Source of the DNA: Muribaculaceae bacterium
GTDB lineage: Bacteria; Bacteroidota; Bacteroidia; Bacteroidales; Muribaculaceae
Length of the DNA stretch: 12,606 nt
Assembly: GCA_009775365.1 (NCBI GenBank)
Contig: VSPM01000073.1
Location: 1 to 12,606 of the forward strand
Direction: 5' to 3'
The translations under genes and the position numbers were made by a program. Below the pieces are notes generated by a model. That model saw only the letters and a program-made list of their open reading frames with translations, was not told the DNA's origin and did no database searches. This document shows, piece after piece, positions 7,291-12,606 of this stretch; the stretch's first letter is position 1; the number at the start of each line of letters is the position of its first letter.

Positions 7291-8775
7291 TTATTTAAAT
7301 AGACGAACGATGTCCATGCCATTGGCATAGAGAAGGAGAAGGATAAGTAGCCCCATTCCTATCATCTGGGCGTATTCGAGGAATTTCTCTGACGGCTTTC
7401 TGCGAGTGATCACTTCATAAAGAAGGAAAAGCACGTGGCCGCCGTCAAGAGCCGGGATGGGGAGTATATTCATGAAAGCAAGAGCCACAGAAAGGAAGGC
7501 TGCGATGTTCCAGAATGCAATCCAGTTCCATTCCTCCGGGAATATAGACCCTATGGATCCGAACCCGCCAACACTTTTTGCCCCCTCTTTGGTGAAGACA
7601 AGCTTCATTGACTGAGCGTAAGACGTGAGTTTGTCGGTGCCCATCTCCAAACCTCTCGGCACAGATTCAAGAAGAGAATATCTCTTTTCTTCCGCTTTGA
7701 AGAAATGAGAAGGATCCAGCTCAAGACCTATGCCCATTTTTGAATTCTCGGACAGGGTGACGGGAATTGAGAGAGTGTCGGCCTTTGCCCCCGACTCTCT
7801 AACAACGGAAAGATTGACGGTCTTATTTTCATGACCTTGTAGAGAATGCAGGAAGCAGTCGAGGGAGGGGGTGGAAATGCTGTCGATGGCGATAATTCTG
7901 TCGCCGGCTAAAATGCCGGCTTTGTCGGCGCCTTCGCCGGGAGCAACCTGTGTGATTAATGCAGGAATCCTATATGCCATGAAGTTAATTCTGGCAGTGT
8001 CGCTTTTTGCCTCTTTGTCGAGGGCAAAGATGAATTGCTCAGGTATTCTGACTGAAACAGTGTCAGTTCCTCCGCGAAGCACTTTCACTTCTTTTGCCTG
8101 TACCATTTTCATGCGGGCCTCAGCCGGGATTGTGAGTGTCTCGCCGTCGGCCGAAATCGGTATGTCGCCATCTTGGAACCCTATCTTTTGAGCTTCCCCG
8201 GAAAACGCCATGCCCATTTTTGCTTCATTAAACGGCACATATTTTTCGCCTGTGGCATACACAATGCCGGCATATATGATTATGGCAAGGAGGAAATTGA
8301 AAAGCACGCCTGCAATCATGATGAGAAGCCTTTGCCAAGCGGGCTTGGAGCGGAATTCCCATTCTTTGGGCGGCTGTTTCATTTGCTCTTTATCCATCGA
8401 CTCGTCGATCATTCCTGCAATCTTGCAGTAGCCTCCTAAAGGCAGCCACCCGATTCCGTATTCTGTGTCGCCCCAGAATGAGTTTTTCTTGCCTTTTCGT
8501 CCGGCTGTGTCATCGGATGATGATTCCATGCAGTTTTTGTCTGATGAAGAATCATCTTTTCCGGCTTTAGTAAGATTTTTTTGTTTTCCGAAGCCGCCTA
8601 CATATTTTTTAGGTTTCCATTTGAATAATTCTGTCCAGGGGTCGAAAAAAATATAAAATTTCTCAACCTTCACGCCAAAAATACGGGCGAATAGGAAGTG
8701 GCCGAACTCGTGTATGATCACGAGCAAAGCGAATGCCATTATCAACTGTGTGGCCTTTATAAGAAAAGTGTCCAT
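7291..8775 (-). CDS. rseP: RseP-type site-2 intramembrane zinc protease
   Basis: RseP-family proteases cleave transmembrane segments of membrane proteins, such as anti-sigma factors and remnant signal peptides, within the inner membrane. The 494-residue protein has HEFGH at 22-26 in the first membrane helix (zinc ligands His22 and His26, catalytic Glu23). LDGGH at 443-447 holds the third ligand Asp444 in a C-terminal helix. Two PDZ-like regions lie at about 185-255 and 262-345, the second with GILAGDRIIAID (287-298). Membrane segments are near 8-30, 148-172, 418-440 and 467-486. It is longer than Bacteroides homologues as I recall them because about 45 Lys/Ser/Asp/Gly-rich residues (58-102) separate the first helix from the DTEYGIGWLPLGGY region. 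It follows dxr by 70 nt, a gene pairing common in bacteria. Its substrate here is unknown; no sigma/anti-sigma pair is nearby. Confidence 0.93.
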   Translation of the reverse strand: MDTFLIKATQLIMAFALLVIIHEFGHFLFARIFGVKVEKFYIFFDPWTELFKWKPKKYVGGFGKQKNLTKAGKDDSSSDKNCMESSSDDTAGRKGKKNSFWGDTEYGIGWLPLGGYCKIAGMIDESMDKEQMKQPPKEWEFRSKPAWQRLLIMIAGVLFNFLLAIIIYAGIVYATGEKYVPFNEAKMGMAFSGEAQKIGFQDGDIPISADGETLTIPAEARMKMVQAKEVKVLRGGTDTVSVRIPEQFIFALDKEAKSDTARINFMAYRIPALITQVAPGEGADKAGILAGDRIIAIDSISTPSLDCFLHSLQGHENKTVNLSVVRESGAKADTLSIPVTLSENSKMGIGLELDPSHFFKAEEKRYSLLESVPRGLEMGTDKLTSYAQSMKLVFTKEGAKSVGGFGSIGSIFPEEWNWIAFWNIAAFLSVALAFMNILPIPALDGGHVLFLLYEVITRRKPSEKFLEYAQMIGMGLLILLLLYANGMDIVRLFK

Positions 8776-8845
8776 TCACTATGCGGCAGAACCGCGAATT
8801 AAGTTAGTATATAAAATATGAGTGATAAACTATTTTGCGGTGTGC

Positions 8846-10015
8846 TCAAAAAATGTTGCTTAACCATTGGTCGGCAACGGCAAGAGCCTCTGAGTTTGTC
8901 GCCACGAGGTCTTCAAGGGAGGGAGACGCAATTAAGGGAGTGTGGCTCATGGTGTATTCCACTAAGCGCGGCATATCAGTGAATTTGATTTTTCCATTCA
9001 GGAAGGATGCCACGCCCCGCTCGTTGGCGGCGTTCAATATGCACGGCATATTCCCTCCGGCATGGATAGCGTCGAATGCAAATTGCAGTAGAGGGAATTT
9101 CTGATAGTCGGGAGCTTCAAATGTGAGATTGGAGTATTGCGACAGCGATAGCCCCGGCTTGTCGGTTGACAGCCTCTCAGGGTAGCCGAGTGCGTATCTG
9201 ATTGGGAGGTGCATGTCGGGCACGCCAAGCTGGGCCTTTATGGAGCCGTCAACAAACTCAACCATTGAGTGTATGATGCTTTGAGGATGCACAACAATCT
9301 CTATGTTGGCGGGAGGACAGTTGAAAAGCCATCTTGCCTCAATCATTTCAAAGCCTTTGTTCATCATTGACGCAGAGTCGATTGTAACTTTGGCTCCCAT
9401 TTGCCAGTTAGGATGATTAAGAGCATCTGCCACAGTTACCTTCTCAAGCATTTCGGCAGAGAACTTGCGGAAAGGGCCTCCGCTTGCCGTGAGTAATATT
9501 TTTCTTGCTTGAGATTTCTTTTCGCCAACCAGGCATTGGAATATTGCGGAATGCTCGCTATCGACAGGCACTATTTCTGATTTCGACTCTTTTAACATTC
9601 CTGTGATTATCTCTCCGGCAACCACGAGAGTCTCCTTATTTGCCAAAGCTATAGTTTTCCCGGCCTTGATGGCAGCAACTGTGGGCAGCAAGCCGCTATA
9701 TCCCACCATTGCTGTCACAACCACGTCAACTTCCGGGAGAGCTGCTGCCGACGCTATCTCGTCTGCTCCGAGAGCCACTTCAATAGGAAGGTCTGACAAG
9801 GCATCTTTGAGTTTGGGATATGACAAAGGGTCGGATATGACCACTTTGGAAGGGCGGAATTTTCGGGCCTGTCGAGCCAGAAGCTCCCAATTGCGACGTG
9901 CGGTGAGCACGGATGCTTTGAATTTGCCGGGATACTCTTCAATTATGTCGAGAGTCTGTGTCCCGATGCTTCCTGTGCTTCCGAGCACGGCTATGTTTTT
10001 TATACCTGTAATCAC
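8846..10015 (-). CDS. dxr: 1-deoxy-D-xylulose 5-phosphate reductoisomerase
   Basis: Dxr converts 1-deoxy-D-xylulose 5-phosphate to 2-C-methyl-D-erythritol 4-phosphate with NADPH, the committed step of the MEP isoprenoid pathway. The 389-residue protein is of normal length. GSTGSIG (12-18) binds NADPH and NKE stands at 126-128. VDSEHSAIFQ (151-160) provides metal ligands Asp152 and Glu154, and SASMMNKGFEMIEA (214-227) contains Asn219, Lys220 and the third ligand Glu223. The start codon is GTG at 10015. The frame has a TAA stop eight codons upstream, no upstream ATG in between, and no internal Met before the nucleotide-binding loop, so GTG is the only sensible start. The preceding bases CAGAAAG are a weak ribosome-binding candidate. 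The gene begins 38 nt after the LytM-like gene and precedes rseP. Products feed undecaprenyl phosphate and quinones. Confidence 0.97.
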   Translation of the reverse strand: MITGIKNIAVLGSTGSIGTQTLDIIEEYPGKFKASVLTARRNWELLARQARKFRPSKVVISDPLSYPKLKDALSDLPIEVALGADEIASAAALPEVDVVVTAMVGYSGLLPTVAAIKAGKTIALANKETLVVAGEIITGMLKESKSEIVPVDSEHSAIFQCLVGEKKSQARKILLTASGGPFRKFSAEMLEKVTVADALNHPNWQMGAKVTIDSASMMNKGFEMIEARWLFNCPPANIEIVVHPQSIIHSMVEFVDGSIKAQLGVPDMHLPIRYALGYPERLSTDKPGLSLSQYSNLTFEAPDYQKFPLLQFAFDAIHAGGNMPCILNAANERGVASFLNGKIKFTDMPRLVEYTMSHTPLIASPSLEDLVATNSEALAVADQWLSNIF

Positions 10016-10053
10016 TTTCTGAAATATTTTATCAAATTATTAATGTATTTATA

Positions 10054-10941
10054 TTATAAACGTCCTCTTCCCACCTCTTCGTCTATTATAGGAGCGGGAG
10101 GTTCTTTTGACAGGGTGTAGTCAAGATAGTCAAAAGGGATGAGGCGGTCGCCGTTGTGCCACAATTCAAGATACACAATTTCTGCTTTTCTTGCTGAATT
10201 GCGAGAAGGGATGGCAATAATCTGTCCGGCGGTAACAATATCGCCCGGCTCGATGAGCACAGTGCCGAGGCGGCTGCATCTGCTTAGAAAACCCTTGGGA
10301 TGCTGAATAATGACTGCCGTTCCGCCACCTTCGCGAATGGATTGCGACACAGAGACAACAGTGCCGTCGGCTATGGCTGAAACTGTTGCGCCTTTGGGTA
10401 TTATTACTTTTGCTTTATGCGACTTTTTAGAGTCGTCAGAAAACACGGCGTCATCATTTATGGTAGAAAACATCATGCTTTCTGCAGCGAGCGGCGCAAT
10501 AACGGATATATTATATTTTTCACGTTCCCTCATCATCGACGAGAATTTCATCTCTTCTGATGATGTGGGGATAAGAGAGTCGGGAGATAGCGGAGAGGTT
10601 ACTTCCGAGACTGCGGCCGACTCCCGCAATTCAGAAATATCGCCGTTTATGATATTCATTATATTGGAAATGAATGCGGCGTTAGTGTTGAAGGCAGTCT
10701 GGAGAGAGTCTACCCTCATGTGTTGTTCTTCAGTGGCGGCTCTCTCGGAATCTTTGAGATAGCCTGGAAGGAGATAATGAGCAGGAGAGAACACTATCAT
10801 GAGCGCACCGACAGCGAGCAGAAAGGCAACGGCTAAGGCAACGGCCGATATCCATCTGAAGAGAGTGGTGCTTGCCTGGAAAACATTCTCCAGGCGAGAC
10901 TCGTCTTCGATTGTGATTTTATATTTAGACCATACGTTCAT
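10054..10941 (-). CDS. Membrane-anchored LytM/M23-like protein, probably catalytically inactive
   Basis: This 295-residue protein has a short cytoplasmic N-terminus, one membrane helix (about 29-52), a polar Ser/Glu-rich linker (about 62-170) and a C-terminal LytM/M23 beta domain (about 173-272) facing the periplasm. The N-terminus (KYKITIEDES, helix, then FSPAHYLLPGYL) resembles a Bacteroidota family of membrane-anchored M23 proteins that I know. Active M23 enzymes carry HxxxD, a catalytic His before the last strands, and HxH. Here His175 remains, but the Asp position is Val179, the catalytic His aligns with Arg224, and HxH is replaced by Ile255 and Tyr257 in IVYLELWHNG. The fold signatures (PKGATVSAIADGTVVSV, EPGDIVTAGQIIA) are kept. 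A regulatory, non-hydrolytic role like that of EnvC or NlpD is an inference. It is the first gene of the operon and has its own candidate promoter upstream. Confidence 0.82.
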   Translation of the reverse strand: MNVWSKYKITIEDESRLENVFQASTTLFRWISAVALAVAFLLAVGALMIVFSPAHYLLPGYLKDSERAATEEQHMRVDSLQTAFNTNAAFISNIMNIINGDISELRESAAVSEVTSPLSPDSLIPTSSEEMKFSSMMREREKYNISVIAPLAAESMMFSTINDDAVFSDDSKKSHKAKVIIPKGATVSAIADGTVVSVSQSIREGGGTAVIIQHPKGFLSRCSRLGTVLIEPGDIVTAGQIIAIPSRNSARKAEIVYLELWHNGDRLIPFDYLDYTLSKEPPAPIIDEEVGRGRL

Positions 10942-10989
10942 TTTTAAGAAATGTCATGATGGCGCGAAAAAATACGCTCCAATTAGATG

Positions 10990-11020
10990 CGAAATTAATG
11001 AAAAAGATGCAGACTTCAAA
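10990..11020 (-). promoter_or_regulatory. Candidate promoter of the LytM-dxr-rseP-rlmI-M49 operon
   Basis: On the - strand TTTG (11020-11017) is followed after 19 nt by TAATTTCG (10997-10990), one mismatch from TAnnTTTG. The expected start site near 10984 gives a leader of about 43 nt before the ATG at 10941. No equally good match lies between the genes of the operon. The 253-nt divergent region must also hold the ompA-like promoter, for which I see no convincing match on the + strand. Confidence 0.5.
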
Positions 11021-11194
11021 ATTTGCTGTCAGTCAAAATGATATATGTGGCAAAAGATATGGCCGGCAGACTTTTGGTGTTGTGAAAAATAGAAATCGTG
11101 GAACAAAATGGCGTGTGTGGCATGAACTAAAAAAAAACGTAAATGTTATTAAGATAAAATCAAAAATTATTTGAAACTCTAAAAAAGTTTAATT

Positions 11195-12451
11195 ATGAAA
11201 GCTAAAAATCTTTACTGTTTAATGGCACTTTGCGCAGGGAGTTTCGCAATGGCTCCACAGGCCACAGCACAAGATGTGGTTGTTGAAGAAGACGCAGTGT
11301 CGGTGACTGAATTCTCTTGTGACAACACAGATCGTTACTATCAGAGTTGGCGTGACAACTGGTTCATTCAGTTAGGCGCAGGGGTGAATCAGCCGTTTGT
11401 TGAACGAGGCATTGGCGTCAAGTCGCCCGGAAAAGACGTGAATCGCAGAAACATGACTGTTACATATAATTTCGGAGTAGGCCACTGGTTCTCACCTTAT
11501 ATGGGCTTGAGACTGAATGCTCTCGGAGGAGTTCTTCACTGGAACAATCCTACCGAACCGAACAACGGATGGGTAAGTGCGCGCCATGTGAACCTGAATC
11601 TCGAATTCATGTGGGACTTGTGTAACAGTTTCGCAGGTGTGAATCCTGACCGCGTAGTGAGCGTGATTCCGTTTGTGGGCCTTGGCGGCGACTACACTTG
11701 GCATATTAAAGACAGTCGCGGCAATCCGGCGGCAGCCTCCAATATCTATCGCGAGGATTCACCTAAGGTAAGGACTTCAAGCTGGACACTTCCGGTGACA
11801 GCAGGTTTCCAGCTCCGTTTCAGGCTTTGCAAATATGTTGATTTCTTTGCCGAGGCACGCGCTTCATTCTATGGCGACAACTGGAATGGATGTGCATACG
11901 GATCGCCGATCGAGGCAAATGTATCATGCGTAGGCGGTTTCAACATCAATTTCGGTGGACGCGACTGGAAGAGCTACAACGAGTGTGCGTCAATGAGCGC
12001 AATCGCCCAGCTCAACAACGAGGTCAACAACCTGAGGGCGGAGAATATGGCGGCAGCCCAGACAATCGCTTCACTTGAAAGCCAGCTCCCGTGTCCTGAA
12101 CCGGTTGTGCAGAAAGATTGTGTGAACGCTCCGTTGATGACTACAGTTCGCTTCACCATCGACTCTGATGAGATCATGCCTACAGAAGAGGTCAACGTTT
12201 ATAACATGGCAGAATGGCTGAAGGCTAATCCCGATGAGAAAGTTGTAGTGGTAGGCTATGCAGACCGCGACACCGGCACAAGCGACTACAACATGGGCTT
12301 GTCAAAGAGAAGAGCGGATGCAGTTGCAGAAGCGCTTGTCAAGACTTACGGAATCGACCCGAGCCGTTTGACAGTGAAGTATGATGGTTCAGACGTGCAG
12401 CCTTACAGCACCAATGACTGGAATAGAATCGTGATTTTCACGCAGAAATAA
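11195..12451 (+). CDS. OmpA-family outer-membrane protein
   Basis: This 418-residue protein probably anchors the outer membrane to peptidoglycan. Residues 1-25 are a Sec signal peptide ending in ATA before Gln26. Residues about 54-255 alternate hydrophobic and polar residues with many aromatics, consistent with an eight-strand OmpA-type barrel (for example WFIQLGAG, MTVTYNFGVGHWF, YMGLRLNALGG, VGGFNINFGG). A short coiled coil follows at about 266-298, then a Cys pair (300 and 309) likely to form a disulphide before the C-terminal OmpA domain (about 315-418). That domain keeps the peptidoglycan-binding Asp in GYAD (357) and Arg in LSKRRADAV (373). An A-rich stretch rather than a Shine-Dalgarno sequence precedes the ATG. 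It is divergent from the operon and followed by hairpins. Family assignment is firm; pore activity is not established. Porphyromonas Pgm6/7 proteins have a comparable layout. Confidence 0.93.
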   Translation: MKAKNLYCLMALCAGSFAMAPQATAQDVVVEEDAVSVTEFSCDNTDRYYQSWRDNWFIQLGAGVNQPFVERGIGVKSPGKDVNRRNMTVTYNFGVGHWFSPYMGLRLNALGGVLHWNNPTEPNNGWVSARHVNLNLEFMWDLCNSFAGVNPDRVVSVIPFVGLGGDYTWHIKDSRGNPAAASNIYREDSPKVRTSSWTLPVTAGFQLRFRLCKYVDFFAEARASFYGDNWNGCAYGSPIEANVSCVGGFNINFGGRDWKSYNECASMSAIAQLNNEVNNLRAENMAAAQTIASLESQLPCPEPVVQKDCVNAPLMTTVRFTIDSDEIMPTEEVNVYNMAEWLKANPDEKVVVVGYADRDTGTSDYNMGLSKRRADAVAEALVKTYGIDPSRLTVKYDGSDVQPYSTNDWNRIVIFTQK

Positions 12452-12503
12452 AGCTAAAGAGGAATAACCAACCGATCAAGCCTGATCCTGATTATTAAGG
12501 AGA

Positions 12504-12529
12504 GGAGATGCTGCAAAGACAGTGTCTCC
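12504..12529 (+). terminator. Possible terminator hairpin after the ompA-like gene
   Basis: GGAGATGCTG (12504-12513) pairs with CAGTGTCTCC (12520-12529) over ten base pairs, two of them G-T, around a 6-nt loop. No uninterrupted T-run follows; the nearest T-rich stretch (CTCTTTCATTT) begins several bases later. It may therefore be a weak terminator or a structured 3' end. It lies 52 nt after the ompA-like stop codon and touches the repeat copy at 12529-12547. Confidence 0.4.
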
Positions 12530-12547
12530 CACGGCTCTTTCATTTAA
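12529..12547 (-). repeat. Copy B of the 19-nt exact inverted repeat pair
   Basis: Read on the - strand this is TTAAATGAAAGAGCCGTGG, identical to positions 58-76 on the + strand. On the - strand the ATG would open a frame beginning MKEPW that runs on into the ompA-like 3' region. Flanking bases differ from copy A on both sides. Confidence 0.6.
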
Positions 12548-12572
12548 GCACAAAATAACGACAAAAGCCCCC

Positions 12573-12599
12573 TTACCCGATTCAGTACGAATCGGGTAA
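12573..12599. terminator. Perfect 11-bp hairpin at the window edge
   Basis: TTACCCGATTC (12573-12583) pairs perfectly with GAATCGGGTAA (12589-12599) around a 5-nt loop. On the - strand the stem is followed by GGGGGCTTTTGTC; on the + strand by ATTTGTG, where the window ends. The last six bases TTTGTG are also complementary to CACAAA at 12549-12554. The structure may be part of a larger terminator or leader for a gene beyond the window. Its true extent cannot be seen. Confidence 0.45.
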
Positions 12600-12606
12600 A
12601 TTTGTG

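Noticed and set aside
10310..10762. A 150-codon + strand frame antisense to the LytM-like gene
   Set aside because: The - strand gene has a clear membrane helix and LytM fold; the antisense frame is a shadow with no family features.
11116..11147. TGTG, 20 nt, TAAATGTT as the promoter of the ompA-like gene
   Set aside because: One mismatch in the -33 element and two in the -7 element; not distinguishable from background in this AT-rich stretch.
10956..11174. A 72-codon + strand frame rich in Lys and Arg, just upstream of the ompA-like gene
   Set aside because: It covers the candidate - strand promoter and the divergent regulatory region, has low-complexity basic composition typical of AT-rich non-coding DNA, and no recognisable domain or start context.

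Overview
The window looks like chromosomal core DNA from a member of the Bacteroidales, most likely a Muribaculaceae-type gut bacterium (family-level placement is inference from protein sequence style). Support comes from the Bacteroidota-type promoters (TTTG, 18-20 nt, TAnnTTTG-like), the lack of strong Shine-Dalgarno sequences, and proteins that resemble Bacteroides homologues I know: an M49 peptidase with HECLGH, a CPS I-like CarB and an OmpA-family porin-like protein. I see no insertion sequences, phage genes, CRISPR arrays, tRNAs or rRNAs.

Left part (+ strand, 1-4020): a short intergenic leader with a near-consensus promoter precedes carB, the large subunit of carbamoyl-phosphate synthase, which ends at a strong hairpin terminator. 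After about 250 nt of non-coding DNA, a second good promoter drives an unrecognised 70-residue protein with two predicted membrane helices. It ends at a 16-bp perfect-stem terminator shared with the convergent operon.

Middle (- strand, read from 10941 to 4030): five closely packed genes, with gaps of 38, 70, 15 and 39 nt, probably form one operon. In transcription order they encode a membrane-anchored LytM/M23-like protein whose catalytic residues are mostly lost, Dxr (isoprenoid precursor synthesis, GTG start), an RseP-type site-2 protease with an unusual hydrophilic insertion, an RlmI-type 23S rRNA cytosine methyltransferase, and a secreted dipeptidyl-peptidase III (M49). The common theme is envelope biogenesis and proteolysis: Dxr feeds undecaprenyl and quinone lipid synthesis, RseP cleaves membrane proteins, and the LytM-like protein faces the peptidoglycan.

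Right part (+ strand, 11195-12606): a divergent gene for an OmpA-family outer-membrane protein (barrel, coiled coil, peptidoglycan-binding domain), then a hairpin-rich intergenic region cut by the window edge. A 19-nt sequence there is an exact inverted copy of one upstream of carB, about 12.4 kb away. That pair, the degenerate LytM protein, the RseP insertion and the small membrane protein are the items most worth a second look. I found no clear new multi-gene system.
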